Assembly (NCBI RefSeq): GCF_014385105.1
Contig: NZ_JACRTE010000003.1
Location: 198,891 to 262,890, forward strand
DNA from: Qingrenia yutianensis
GTDB lineage: Bacteria; Bacillota; Clostridia; UMGS1810
DNA: 64,000 bases
Direction: 5' to 3'
In this document: in pieces, positions 15,178 through 24,718 of the stretch
How the letters are laid out: every line of letters starts with the position of its first letter
Position numbering within the stretch: the first letter of the stretch is position 1
Position numbers and translations under genes: made by a program
Notes under the pieces: generated by a model
The model's input: the letters and a program-made list of their open reading frames with translations, nothing else
Databases searched by the model: none
Told to the model about the DNA's origin: nothing

Positions 15178-17550
15178 ATGAAATTTCCAATAAGTTGGCT
15201 TAATGATTATGTTGATATAAACGGCATTACGTCCGAAGAATTTGCGCACGCAATGACAATGTCGGGTTCAAAGGTTGAGGGCGTTGAAAACGCGGGCGAA
15301 GAAATTCAAAATGTTGTTGTGGGCAAAATTTTGAAAATTGTGAAACACCCCGACGCGGATAAGCTTGTTATCTGCTCGGTCGATGTGGAAAACGAGGTTT
15401 TGCAGATTGTCACCGGCGCAAAAAATGTGAGCGAGGGCGACTTTGTTCCCGTTGCGCTCCACGGTTCGCATCTCCCGGGCGGAATTGTAATTAAGAAAGG
15501 CAAACTCCGCGGTGTTGAGTCGTGCGGTATGCTCTGCTCAATCGGCGAGCTTAACCTCACTTTGGAGGACGCGCCATATGCGATTGAGGACGGAATTTTA
15601 ATTTTCGACAGAGAATATCCGCTCGGTATGGACGTTAAAGAAATTTTCGGTCTTGACGAGGACGTTGTGGAGTTTGAAATTACGCCTAACAGAGCCGATT
15701 GCTTCAGCGTTCTCGGAATAGCGCGCGAGGCGGCGGTAACCTTTGACAAACCGCTTAAAATCGGCGTTCCCGAGGTTCACGAAACAAACGACAAAGTTGA
15801 AGACTATGCGTCTGTTACCGTTCTCGACACAAAAGACTGTATGCGTTATGCGGCGCGCGTTGTCAAAAATGTTAAAATTGCGCCAAGCCCCAAATGGCTT
15901 GCGGACAGACTTAAATTGAGCGGAATAAGAAGCATTAACAATATCGTAGACATCACAAACTACGTTCTTTTGGAATACGGTCAGCCTATGCACGCTTTTG
16001 ATTTGGACAATGTTGCAGGACACAAAATTATCGTCAGAAAAGCGGAAAACGGCGAAATTATGACCACTCTCGACGAACAGGAAAGAAAGCTTGATGACAC
16101 TATGCTGGTTATCTGCGACGCGGACAAACCCGTTGCGGTTGCCGGTGTTATGGGCGGTCTTAACAGCGAAATCGAGGATACCACAAAGACGCTTTTGTTT
16201 GAGTCGGCTTGCTTTAACGGCGCAAACGTACGTCTTACCGCAAAAAAACTCGGACTCCGCACCGAGGCGTCGTCGCGCTACGAAAAAGGTCTTGACCCCG
16301 AAAACGTTATCGGTGCAATAAACCGTGCGTGCGAACTTGTTGAAATGCTCGGCGCCGGCGAGGTTGTGTCGGGAATAATCGACGTTGACAATTCGGACAA
16401 AACTCCGCATATTCTGCCGTTCAGACCCGATTACATCAACGCTTTTCTCGGAACGGACATTTCAAAAGAAGAAATGATTAAAACTCTCACCGCTTTTGAG
16501 TTTAAAGTGGACGGAGATAAGGTTACCGTCCCCACGTTCCGCGCGGACGTTGAGGGCGAGGCGGATATTGCCGAGGAAGTGGCAAGAATTTACGGCTATG
16601 ACAAAATCAAATCGTCGCCTTTGCGCGGTGAAACAACCCAGGGTATGAAAACAAAAGAGCAGAAACTTGTCAACAAAATCGAGGAGGCGGCAATCGCACA
16701 GGGTCACTACGAAACAATGACTTTCTCGTTTGTTTCGCCCGATATATTCGACAAAATCAACACGAACGACGAAAACTTGCGCAACGCGGTTGTTATCACA
16801 AATCCGCTCGGCAAAGACTGCTCCATTATGCGCACAACGCTTATTCCGTCGATGATGGACACAATTTCGTACAACTACAATCAGCGTACACCGCAGGGAA
16901 AATTCTTTGAAATCGCAAAGGTTTACCTTCCCGTTAACGGCGAAAAACTTCCCGACGAGCGCAAGGAAATCTGCCTCGGAATGTACGGAAACTACGATTT
17001 TTACGATATGAAAGGCAGTGCGGAAAGTATTCTCGACGCGCTCAATATTAAAAATTACGAATTTGAGGCGGAAACCGAAAACACCACTTTCCACCCCGGC
17101 AGATGCGCAAACATTATGTGCCAAGGAAAGAAAATCGGTATAATCGGTGAGCTTCACCCGACGGTGCTTAAAAACTACTCGGTCGGCGCAAAAGCGTATA
17201 TCGCGGTACTCGACATAAGAGAATTAAACGAGATGTCAAACAATAACATTCAGTATAAAGCACTCCCGAAATTCCCGGCGGTTACAAGGGATATGGCGCT
17301 TATCGCAGACGACGCGGTAACGGTTGGCGAGATTGAAAAAATCATTAAAAAATGCTCGGGTAAAATTCTTGAGGACGTTAAGCTTTTCGACGTTTACAAG
17401 GGTGAGCAGATTGAAAAAGGCAAAAAGAGCCTTGCATTTTCGGTTATCTACCGTGCGGACGACAGAACTCTTACCGATGACGAAATTTCGGCTGTTTTTG
17501 ATAAGACGATAAAACAGATTGCCGAAAAGACAGGCGCACAGCTTAGATAA
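15178..17550 (+). CDS. pheT: Phenylalanyl-tRNA synthetase beta subunit
   Basis: A 790-residue protein with all the expected parts: N-terminal tRNA-binding EMAP-like domain (VVGKILKIVKHPDADKL, about 40-150), B3/B4 editing domain (including the YVLLEYGQPMHAFDLD stretch), B5 domain, the inactive class II-like core, and the C-terminal anticodon-binding FDX-ACB domain (AVTRDMALIADD). Ribosome site ACGGAGG, 15 bp after pheS; co-transcribed. Confidence 0.97.
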   Translation: MKFPISWLNDYVDINGITSEEFAHAMTMSGSKVEGVENAGEEIQNVVVGKILKIVKHPDADKLVICSVDVENEVLQIVTGAKNVSEGDFVPVALHGSHLPGGIVIKKGKLRGVESCGMLCSIGELNLTLEDAPYAIEDGILIFDREYPLGMDVKEIFGLDEDVVEFEITPNRADCFSVLGIAREAAVTFDKPLKIGVPEVHETNDKVEDYASVTVLDTKDCMRYAARVVKNVKIAPSPKWLADRLKLSGIRSINNIVDITNYVLLEYGQPMHAFDLDNVAGHKIIVRKAENGEIMTTLDEQERKLDDTMLVICDADKPVAVAGVMGGLNSEIEDTTKTLLFESACFNGANVRLTAKKLGLRTEASSRYEKGLDPENVIGAINRACELVEMLGAGEVVSGIIDVDNSDKTPHILPFRPDYINAFLGTDISKEEMIKTLTAFEFKVDGDKVTVPTFRADVEGEADIAEEVARIYGYDKIKSSPLRGETTQGMKTKEQKLVNKIEEAAIAQGHYETMTFSFVSPDIFDKINTNDENLRNAVVITNPLGKDCSIMRTTLIPSMMDTISYNYNQRTPQGKFFEIAKVYLPVNGEKLPDERKEICLGMYGNYDFYDMKGSAESILDALNIKNYEFEAETENTTFHPGRCANIMCQGKKIGIIGELHPTVLKNYSVGAKAYIAVLDIRELNEMSNNNIQYKALPKFPAVTRDMALIADDAVTVGEIEKIIKKCSGKILEDVKLFDVYKGEQIEKGKKSLAFSVIYRADDRTLTDDEISAVFDKTIKQIAEKTGAQLR

Positions 17551-17600
17551 ACCGAAAAAAGGCTTTGTAAAAATTCAAAATTTTTAAGGAGGTAAGGATT

Positions 17601-17852
17601 ATGGAATTTAACGAAACTATGGTGTTCAACGGCAGTGTTGATAAGCAGGCGCTTATTAAGGAAACACTTTCAACGGTGTATGAGGCTCTGAAAATAAAAG
17701 GCTACAATCCGATAAGCCAGCTTGTCGGCTACATTATGTCGGGCGACCCCACCTACATCACAAGCTACAACAATGCCAGAAGCCTTATTTCAAAACTTGA
17801 AAGAGATGAAATTTTAGAGGAGCTTTTCAAGGAATATTTGAGAGATAAATAA
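17601..17852 (+). CDS. IreB family regulatory phosphoprotein
   Basis: An 83-residue protein of the IreB/UPF0297 family, recognised from [38 protein letters not shown] and [15 protein letters not shown]. In enterococci IreB is a target of the Ser/Thr kinase IreK; threonines near the N-terminus are phosphorylated there, and T in ETMVF is kept here. Usually the gene sits by alaS and ruvX; here it sits between pheT and murJ. AAGGAGGTAAGG is a very strong ribosome site. Confidence 0.92.
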   Translation: MEFNETMVFNGSVDKQALIKETLSTVYEALKIKGYNPISQLVGYIMSGDPTYITSYNNARSLISKLERDEILEELFKEYLRDK

Positions 17853-17853
17853 T

Positions 17854-19419
17854 ATGAAATTTTCCCAAAAGAAAACAAAAAATGCGGCGGTTACGGCGAT
17901 AATCGTATCGGCGGCAATGCTTTTGTCCAAGTTTTTCGGTATGCTCCGCGATATTTTAATCGCATACCTTTACGGCACCGAAAGCGTCAACGCCATTGCG
18001 TTTTCCACCGCATCAAGAATACCCCTTTTGTTTTTCGATATTGCGCTCGGAACTGCCGTAACGGCGGCATTTATTCCGATTTACAACGAATTTCTGCAAA
18101 AGGGCGAAAGAGAAAAAGCACAGGATTTTTCAAACAAATTCATTACGCTCGTGTCAATCGTCACCCTCGTTATGGTGACGGTCGGCATCGCGTTTTCGGG
18201 CACGGTTGTGCGCATAATCGCAGGCGGTCTTGACGGCGAAAAATTAAGCCTTGCATCGGGACTTGTCAAAATACTGTTCCCCGCGATTTTCATAACGGGC
18301 GTTGCATATTGCCTTGTCGGCATTTTGCAGTCGGACGGAGAATTTGTAATTCCTGCGCTTATTTCGCTTGTTTCAAACGCGTTTTTAATTTTGTATATTA
18401 TCATTTTCGGTGACAAATTCGGCGTTTGGGGCATTGCGGTGTCTATGCTTATCGGCTGGATTTTGCAGATTGTCATTCAAATTCCTCCGCTTGTTAAAAT
18501 GAAATATAGGCTTAAAATTAAAAATCCGTTCGGCGACGAAAACATAAAGCGCGTGTGCCTTTTGGCGCTCCCGATTATAGTCAGCGCGTGGGTTCAGCCG
18601 ATTAACACAATGATAAATATAAACCTCGCGTCGGGCTTAAGCGGCGGTGCGGCGGTGCCTGCGCTGGACTACGCAAATAAGCTTTATATAATTCTCGTGG
18701 GCGTGTTTACGTATACCATAACCAACCTCACATTTCCGTCGCTTTCGCGCTATGCGGCGGCGCACGATATGGAATCATTTGCCGAAACGGTGCGAAAATC
18801 GGTTAAATACGTAATTTTCATCATTGCGCCGGTTATGGCAGGGTTTATGCTGTTGTCAACGCCCATTATCAGCGTGTTTTACGAGCGCGGTGCGTTTGAC
18901 GCGTCGTCAACGCGCCTTACTTCAACGGCACTGTTTTTCTACTCAATCGGAATGGTCGGGTTCGGCATAAATGAGGTGATGAACAAATCGTTTTACGCGC
19001 TCCAGGACGGCAAAACTCCTATGCGCGCGTCGGTTGCAGGCATATGCGTAAACATTGCGCTGTCGGTTTCTGCGGTGGTTTTCGTTAAAACGGGGCTTGA
19101 GGGACTCGCATTTGCGGCGTCGGTTGCGGCGAATATTATCGGTTTCGGACTCCTCATCCTTTTGAGCAGACGCGTTAAAAATATTTTTACCAAAGACCTT
19201 TTTGCGTCGGCGGTAAAAAGCATTATTTCCGCGGTTGTTATGTGCGCGGTTGTCATTTTTGTAAAAAACGCACTGCCGTTTGCAAATAAGTATTTACAGC
19301 TTTTTGTGCCTGCGGTGTCGGGTGCGGTTGTTTATGTTGTAATGTGCGTTATATTAAAATCCGAAGAATTTTTCGGAATACTAAAAACAGTTATGAGAAA
19401 ATTTTTAAAGGAGGCGTAA
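17854..19419 (+). CDS. murJ: Lipid II flippase MurJ (MviN)
   Basis: A 521-residue multi-span protein with 13-14 hydrophobic segments. Family marks include SKFFGMLRDILIAYLYG and FDIALGTAVTAAFIPIYNE near the N-terminus and FYERGAFD in the middle. MurJ moves lipid II across the membrane for peptidoglycan synthesis. It starts one base after ireB and leads a run of envelope genes. Transport of a different lipid-linked unit for the neighbouring polymer genes is possible. Confidence 0.93.
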   Translation: MKFSQKKTKNAAVTAIIVSAAMLLSKFFGMLRDILIAYLYGTESVNAIAFSTASRIPLLFFDIALGTAVTAAFIPIYNEFLQKGEREKAQDFSNKFITLVSIVTLVMVTVGIAFSGTVVRIIAGGLDGEKLSLASGLVKILFPAIFITGVAYCLVGILQSDGEFVIPALISLVSNAFLILYIIIFGDKFGVWGIAVSMLIGWILQIVIQIPPLVKMKYRLKIKNPFGDENIKRVCLLALPIIVSAWVQPINTMININLASGLSGGAAVPALDYANKLYIILVGVFTYTITNLTFPSLSRYAAAHDMESFAETVRKSVKYVIFIIAPVMAGFMLLSTPIISVFYERGAFDASSTRLTSTALFFYSIGMVGFGINEVMNKSFYALQDGKTPMRASVAGICVNIALSVSAVVFVKTGLEGLAFAASVAANIIGFGLLILLSRRVKNIFTKDLFASAVKSIISAVVMCAVVIFVKNALPFANKYLQLFVPAVSGAVVYVVMCVILKSEEFFGILKTVMRKFLKEA

Positions 19420-19422
19420 AAT

Positions 19423-21291
19423 TTGGAAAAAAGCTTGGTTTTAACATTTTTAATAAATTTTTTCAATAGGTTTTCCGCCTGCTTTAAAGGCAGTATTTTA
19501 AAGAAAATCGAAGATTTTTTTGCGAATATTTTCAAAAAAGACGCGCAAAAAAGTTTTTTTGTAAGATTTTTCACAAAAGCGCCGAATTTAAGCAATGCGG
19601 TGTCAAACAGTGCAATCGCAAGGTTTTTCCTGGCGATATGTAACTTTTTTGCAAAGATTATCAGAGGCGCGGTGAAAATTTTGAAAAAATCCGCGGTTCT
19701 TAACGGGATTTTGTGGCTTTACGATAACGTTTTCGACATTTCTCTGCGCACCTACGGCTTATTTTTGCTCGCTTTTTCGGTTGTTTACGAGGCGGTGCTG
19801 GTTATAAGCGGAGGTTCGGGCGGAATAATCGCGCTTGCGGCGGCGATTTTCTCGGCAGTTTTGATTTTGCTCAACATATCGCTTTCGGCGATGTTCAAAA
19901 ACAGCGTACTTATTAAAAAAATAATGCTCTATTTCGGCATTGACCTTGAACAGAGCGCAAAAACGGTTAAAACAACGCGTTTTTGCGGTGCGGTTTTTTT
20001 AGGTTTGGGCGCGCTGTGCGGTGCGGTGACGGCATATGTTCCGCCGTTGTACGTTTTTGCGGCGGTTATAGCATTTTGCGGTGTCAGTGCGGTTTTGATA
20101 AACTTTAAAACGGGCATATACATCATAGCCGGACTTTTCCCGTTTCTGCCGACAATGGCGGTTGCGGGACTTATGCTCCTCACGTTTTTGTCAATGCTTT
20201 TAAAGCTTGCGTACGACGAAAATTTCAAATTTACAAAAACAAATCTTGACGTGTTTATTCTGCTTTTCGCACTTGTAATGTTCATTTCGTCGGTCACGTC
20301 GTTCGCACGAAACAGCAGTATGAAAATATTTATGGTTTACTCCGTTTTTATGATGGGATATTTTATCATCACAAACACGGTGAAAAACAAAAAAAGCCTG
20401 TATCTTATGTTTTCGATTATGACCGTTTCGGCGGTTCTGGTCGCGCTCTACGGCATTTATCAGCACATTTTCGGCTTTGCCGAAGGCACAACGTGGACGG
20501 ACACCGAAATGTTTACAGATATACAAACAAGGGTTGTTTCGACGTTCGGTAACCCGAATGTTTTGGGCGAATATCTTCTTTTGATGATACCTGCCGTGTG
20601 CGCGTTTGTGTGGAACGCACCGAAAATCGGCAACCGCGTTGTAAACCTTTTGCCTCTCGGACTTTTGGGACTTTGTATGATTTTCACGTATTCGCGCGGA
20701 AACTGGCTCGGACTTATCGCGGCGGCGGTGATTTTCGTGTCGTTTTACGACAGAAAATTCATATGGCTCGGCATAATGCTTGTGCTCTTGTCACCGCTCT
20801 TTATGCCTCAAAGCATTGTAAACCGATTTCTTTCAATCGGTGACGTTTCGGACACCTCGACATCCTACCGCGTTTACATTTGGTTCGGTACAATAAAGAT
20901 GCTCAAAGACTACTGGTTCTGCGGTATCGGCCCCGGCACAGAGGCGTTTAATATGATTTATCCGCATTATGCGTATGCGTCGATTGTCGCGCCTCATTCG
21001 CACAATTTGTATCTGCAAATTCTTGCTGAAAACGGAATTTTGGGGATTTTGGTGTTCCTTGCACTGCTGATTGTGCTTTTCAAAGACTCAATTTCGGCAA
21101 TAACGGGCGCAAAAAAAAGCTATGCAAAAGCGTGCTGTACCGCGCTTACGGCAGGCTTGGCAGGCTATCTTGTGCAGGGCGTGTTCGACAACGTTTGGTA
21201 TAACAACCGAATTGTTATGATGTTTTTTATGTTTCTTGCCCTTTTGGAATGTTCGGTTTTGATTTTGCGAAAGGGGGAGGCGAATGATTAA
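19423..21291 (+). CDS. O-antigen ligase/polymerase-like membrane protein
   Basis: A 622-residue protein starting at TTG 19423 (AAAGGAGGCG upstream, inside the murJ stop). It has a Phe/Lys-rich N-terminal region (about 1-95), then around ten membrane helices and the Wzy_C-type loop near residues 480-540: WFGTIKMLKDY, GIGPGTEAF and HSHNLYLQILAENG, whose histidines are typical of WaaL/Wzy enzymes. Such proteins polymerise or ligate polysaccharide from undecaprenyl carriers. With murJ and a GT4 transferase it suggests an envelope glycan. It overlaps the next gene by 8 bp. Confidence 0.82.
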   Translation: MEKSLVLTFLINFFNRFSACFKGSILKKIEDFFANIFKKDAQKSFFVRFFTKAPNLSNAVSNSAIARFFLAICNFFAKIIRGAVKILKKSAVLNGILWLYDNVFDISLRTYGLFLLAFSVVYEAVLVISGGSGGIIALAAAIFSAVLILLNISLSAMFKNSVLIKKIMLYFGIDLEQSAKTVKTTRFCGAVFLGLGALCGAVTAYVPPLYVFAAVIAFCGVSAVLINFKTGIYIIAGLFPFLPTMAVAGLMLLTFLSMLLKLAYDENFKFTKTNLDVFILLFALVMFISSVTSFARNSSMKIFMVYSVFMMGYFIITNTVKNKKSLYLMFSIMTVSAVLVALYGIYQHIFGFAEGTTWTDTEMFTDIQTRVVSTFGNPNVLGEYLLLMIPAVCAFVWNAPKIGNRVVNLLPLGLLGLCMIFTYSRGNWLGLIAAAVIFVSFYDRKFIWLGIMLVLLSPLFMPQSIVNRFLSIGDVSDTSTSYRVYIWFGTIKMLKDYWFCGIGPGTEAFNMIYPHYAYASIVAPHSHNLYLQILAENGILGILVFLALLIVLFKDSISAITGAKKSYAKACCTALTAGLAGYLVQGVFDNVWYNNRIVMMFFMFLALLECSVLILRKGEAND

Positions 21292-22408
21292 AGTTGTAAA
21301 CGTCACCTCCGACGCGAATATCGGCGGTGCGGGAAAATGTATTCTCACATTTTTAAAGCATTACGACCGAAAAAAATACGATCTTACGGTGATTGTTCCG
21401 CCGAAAAGTCTGCTTATACCCGAAATAGAAGCGCTTGGCGGAAAATATATTGAGGTTGAGGGAATAAGCGATAAATCGCTTGATATAAACGGAATAAAGG
21501 CGCTCAAAAAAGCGTTTGCAAAGATTAAACCCGACATTGTTCACGCGCACGCAGTAATGAGCGCGCGCATTGCGGCAAAAATATCGGGCGCAAAAATCAT
21601 CTACACGCGTCACAGCGTTTTTGAACCGCCGAAAAAGATTTCGCACGGCATAGGAAAGTTTATAAACGGTGCGGTGAATAATTTTTTTGCGGATAAAATT
21701 ATCGCGGTAGCCGAGGCGGCAAAGGATAATCTCACAAAAACGGGAGTTTCCGAAAAGAAGATTACCGTCATAAAAAACGGCGTGGATTCTCTTAAACGGT
21801 ATGATGCCGAAACGATTGCAAAAATTAAGTCAAACTACGGAATAAATGACGAATTTGTGCTGTCAATCGCGGCACGGCTCACCTATGTGAAAGGTCATAA
21901 ATACATCTTGAAAGCCGTGAAAATGCTTGCGGACGACGGCGAAAACTTTAAGCTTATAATCGCAGGCACGGGTGAATATGAGGACGAAATCAAAAATGAA
22001 ATCTCGGCGCTGAACCTCGAAAACAATGTTATTATGGCTGGGTTTGTCAAGGACGTTGAAGCGCTTAACAACATCACCGATTTAAACCTCAACTTTTCGT
22101 TCGGTACGGAGGCGACCAGCCTTTCGCTGCTGGAGGGAATGAGCCTCGGCATCCCGGCGGTTGTCAGCGATTTCGGCGGAAATCCGGGTGTTATCAGGGA
22201 TAACGAAAACGGATTTTTGGTGCCGAGCAAGGATTATAAATCGCTTTATGAAAAAATTAAGCTTGCAATGGACGATAAAGAACTTTACAAGCGTCTTTGC
22301 GAGGGGAGCCGGCGCATTTTTGAAAGCGAATTTACCGCCGATAAGGTGACACGGCGCATAGAGAGCGTTTATGACGAGGTTATTTTGCAGAAGGAGAAAC
22401 GAAAATGA
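21284..22408 (+). CDS. Glycosyltransferase family 4 protein
   Basis: A 374-residue GT-B fold enzyme. The N-terminal domain has a glycine loop (ANIGGAGKCI) and HAHAVMSARIAA; the C-terminal GT1 domain has SIAARLTYVKGHKYILKAV (in two parts) and the nucleotide-sugar site EATSLSLLEGMSLGIPAVVS, with an ExxxxxxxE pair. It probably adds a hexose to a lipid-linked or envelope glycan. The donor and acceptor cannot be told. The start overlaps the upstream stop, so expression is coupled. Confidence 0.9.
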   Translation: MIKVVNVTSDANIGGAGKCILTFLKHYDRKKYDLTVIVPPKSLLIPEIEALGGKYIEVEGISDKSLDINGIKALKKAFAKIKPDIVHAHAVMSARIAAKISGAKIIYTRHSVFEPPKKISHGIGKFINGAVNNFFADKIIAVAEAAKDNLTKTGVSEKKITVIKNGVDSLKRYDAETIAKIKSNYGINDEFVLSIAARLTYVKGHKYILKAVKMLADDGENFKLIIAGTGEYEDEIKNEISALNLENNVIMAGFVKDVEALNNITDLNLNFSFGTEATSLSLLEGMSLGIPAVVSDFGGNPGVIRDNENGFLVPSKDYKSLYEKIKLAMDDKELYKRLCEGSRRIFESEFTADKVTRRIESVYDEVILQKEKRK

Positions 22409-22872
22409 AGAAAAAATTGAGCATAATTGATATACTTATCATTTTGATTGCCGTTGTATGCGCGGTTTTTGCAGTGAAATATTTTACCGCGAATTCAAAA
22501 AAGGCATATAACGTGCCCGAGGTTTCGTACGTTGTGGAATTAAAATCGCTTTCCGACGAGTATCTTGACGTTTTCAAAGAGGGTGACAAAATCACCGACG
22601 GCGTTAAGGGCGGTTATCTCGGAAGCGTTAAAAAAGTTGAGATAAAAGACAACGTTGAAACGCGCGAGGATGCCGAAAACGGCAGATTTGTGCAGTCGTC
22701 GTTTGAAAACCGCAAGGACGTGTATCTTACAATTTCGGGCGTGCCGACAACATATACCGACGACGAAATCCTTTTTGCGACACAGGAAATCAAAATCGGA
22801 AAACAGCTTCATATGAAGTCGAAAAACTATGTCGGACACGGCTACATCATTTCGGTAAACGACGGTAAATAA
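22405..22872 (+). CDS. DUF4330 family membrane-anchored protein (copy 1)
   Basis: A 155-residue protein with one N-terminal helix (IIDILIILIAVVCAVFAVKYF) and an extracellular beta-rich domain. The DUF4330 start pattern (xIIDxLIxLI) is visible, as is the ILFATQEIKIGKQLHMKSKN end. Overlaps the GT4 gene by 4 bp (ATGA). Function unknown; it is paired with a second copy directly downstream, so the two may form a hetero-oligomer serving the envelope genes. Confidence 0.78.
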   Translation: MKKKLSIIDILIILIAVVCAVFAVKYFTANSKKAYNVPEVSYVVELKSLSDEYLDVFKEGDKITDGVKGGYLGSVKKVEIKDNVETREDAENGRFVQSSFENRKDVYLTISGVPTTYTDDEILFATQEIKIGKQLHMKSKNYVGHGYIISVNDGK

Positions 22873-22887
22873 GGGGGCGGATTGAAA

Positions 22888-23376
22888 ATGATAATTGATG
22901 AAAAAGGCAAAATATTCGGAAAAATTAACATTATCGACCTTTTAGCGGTTTTGATAATTGTTGTGTCGGTTGCCGCCGTTTGCTTTAAATTCGGCTTTTC
23001 CGCACACAAAAACGTCGGCTCGGCAGGCGACGAAATAACCTATGTTATGAAGATTAAGGCAATCCGCGATATATCTGCGGACGCGCTTAATATCGGCGAC
23101 AGTCTTACCGAAAAGACCACAAAAAAGAAAATAGGCAAAATTATCGACAAAAGAGTTGAGCCGGCAAAAGAGGTTGTCAACAAGGCGGACGGAACGCTTA
23201 CAGGCGAAGTTGAAATTCCCGAAAGGTATGACGTTTACATCACGGTGAAGGGAAGCGGAACGGCTAACGACACGGGATATTTTCTTGACGGAACGTATCA
23301 AATCGGCGTATTTTCGTCGGTTGTGTTCTCAAGCAGATACATCGAAACGACCGGCACGGTTACCGAAATAAAATAA
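22888..23376 (+). CDS. DUF4330 family membrane-anchored protein (copy 2)
   Basis: A 162-residue protein with IDEKGKIFGKINIIDLLAVL, the classic DUF4330 opening, one membrane helix (about 14-37) and an outside domain. It shares the body plan of the preceding gene (KxGDxLTxxxxxxxxGKI and a late QIGVFSSVVFSSRY). The ATG at 22888 is chosen over the in-frame TTG at 22882 because AGGGGGCGG is then 8 nt away. Function unknown. Confidence 0.8.
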   Translation: MIIDEKGKIFGKINIIDLLAVLIIVVSVAAVCFKFGFSAHKNVGSAGDEITYVMKIKAIRDISADALNIGDSLTEKTTKKKIGKIIDKRVEPAKEVVNKADGTLTGEVEIPERYDVYITVKGSGTANDTGYFLDGTYQIGVFSSVVFSSRYIETTGTVTEIK

Positions 23377-23395
23377 ATTTTTGAGGGTGGGGGCT

Positions 23396-24112
23396 ATGGC
23401 AAAAAAAATAATATCACTCTTTACCGCTTTAATTATTTTGACATCCTTTAATGTTTGCAGTGCAAAAAACGCGGTCGATTCCATCATCGGCACCGACGCG
23501 CAGTTTGTCATTCTTGCGACGGTTACAAATATTTCGGACAACACGTTTGAGCTTACAAAGGGGTTTGCAATCCGCCAGAAAGAAAACGTGAACATTCCCG
23601 ACACAATCACCGTTACAAAGTTTAAATACGGCTACTGCGTCGAGCATGCGGACAATTATAACAATCCGCAAATGGGGGATAATATAATCGTTGCGCTCGA
23701 TTATTCGGGCGGTGCGTATCATATAAACTCCGACGCGTTTATGGTGGACAATGTTTCGGCAGGCGCAAAGGTGAAAGTGCCCGAGGAAATTAAGAATTAC
23801 GACTGCATAAATGAGCTTTTGGCGCTCGGATATTACATACATTCGGGCGGTGAGCGCACCGAATACGAATATTCCAACAACTTGGTTTATGCAATCGGCA
23901 GCGGCGGAGAAAAGTTTGAAATCAACCGCCGTGCGGACGATTATGTAGTGTATTTCAACAAAAATAAAACTGATTTGGCAGATAAACCGCAGGTTCCCGA
24001 AAGTCCGCGCAATGTGTCCAAAATTATTATTCTGTTCCTTTTGTTCGGCGTGATATTCGGAATTTTGTGCGTTGTGTCCGCAAATTACATTCTATCAAGA
24101 AAGGACGGCTGA
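23396..24112 (+). CDS. Secreted/membrane protein of unknown function
   Basis: A 238-residue protein that I do not recognise. It has a signal peptide (ISLFTALIILTSFNVCSA), a predicted extracytoplasmic region of about 180 residues, and a C-terminal membrane helix (IIILFLLFGVIFGILCVVSA) with a short cytoplasmic tail ending SRKDG. The middle includes an OB-like beta stretch (QFVILATVTNISDNTFEL) and two cysteines outside the membrane. GGGTGGGGGC precedes the ATG at 23396. Position suggests it belongs with the DUF4330 pair. Confidence 0.7.
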   Translation: MAKKIISLFTALIILTSFNVCSAKNAVDSIIGTDAQFVILATVTNISDNTFELTKGFAIRQKENVNIPDTITVTKFKYGYCVEHADNYNNPQMGDNIIVALDYSGGAYHINSDAFMVDNVSAGAKVKVPEEIKNYDCINELLALGYYIHSGGERTEYEYSNNLVYAIGSGGEKFEINRRADDYVVYFNKNKTDLADKPQVPESPRNVSKIIILFLLFGVIFGILCVVSANYILSRKDG

Positions 24113-24116
24113 TTTC

Positions 24117-24656
24117 GTGATAGTTAAAGAAAAAACGATTGAAACAACCCATATTTTTAAAGGCAGAATTATAGATGTCAGCGTTGACACGGTGGTGCTC
24201 CCCGACGGCAAAAAAGCTTCGCGCGAGCTGGTGCGCCACCCCGGCGGTGTGTGCGTTGTGGCATACGACGGCGATAATATTTATCTTGTAAAGCAGTACC
24301 GCAAGCCGTATGACGAGGTTGTGACCGAGCTTCCGGCAGGCAAGCTTGAATACGGTGAAGACCCGCTTGAATGCGGTAAACGCGAGCTGTTGGAGGAGGC
24401 CGGAATGACCGCCGAAAATTTTGAGAGTCTGGGAAAATTCTATTCGTCGCCCGGATTTTGCAGCGAAACGATTTATGCGTATCTTGCGACGGGTCTTAAA
24501 AAGTTCGGTCAGCATCTTGACGAGGACGAATATCTTGACGTTATCAAGGTTAAGTTTGACGATGCGGTGAAAATGGTTATGAACGGCGAAATATGCGACG
24601 GAAAATCCGTTTCGGCAATTTTAAAATCCGCGTTTGTTTTGAGAAATAAAATTTAA
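24117..24656 (+). CDS. Nudix hydrolase, ADP-ribose pyrophosphatase type
   Basis: A 179-residue protein starting at GTG 24117 after AAAGGACGGC. The Nudix box is complete at residues 75-97 (G-x5-E-x7-REUxEExGU, reading GKLEYGE then RELLEEAGM). The N-terminal extension (HIFKGRIIDVSVDTVVLPDG) and the ELPAGK before the box are typical of NudF-like ADP-ribose pyrophosphatases (EC 3.6.1.13), which split ADP-ribose to AMP and ribose 5-phosphate. Confidence 0.9.
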   Translation: MIVKEKTIETTHIFKGRIIDVSVDTVVLPDGKKASRELVRHPGGVCVVAYDGDNIYLVKQYRKPYDEVVTELPAGKLEYGEDPLECGKRELLEEAGMTAENFESLGKFYSSPGFCSETIYAYLATGLKKFGQHLDEDEYLDVIKVKFDDAVKMVMNGEICDGKSVSAILKSAFVLRNKI

Positions 24657-24664
24657 GATGAATA

Positions 24665-24717
24665 TGTCCGTAGGTGACGGACAATAAAAAACGGGACGAT
24701 GCCCGCATCGTCCCGTT
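24665..24717. terminator. Bidirectional terminator between the Nudix and ANTAR genes
   Basis: A strong hairpin ACGGGACGATG (24691-24701) / CATCGTCCCGT (24706-24716), flanked by A-run and T-run, serves convergent genes. A second small hairpin, TGTCCGT / ACGGACA (24665-24683), lies just before it. The 26-nt palindrome core recurs with three changes at 36713-36738. Confidence 0.88.
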
Positions 24718-24718
24718 T

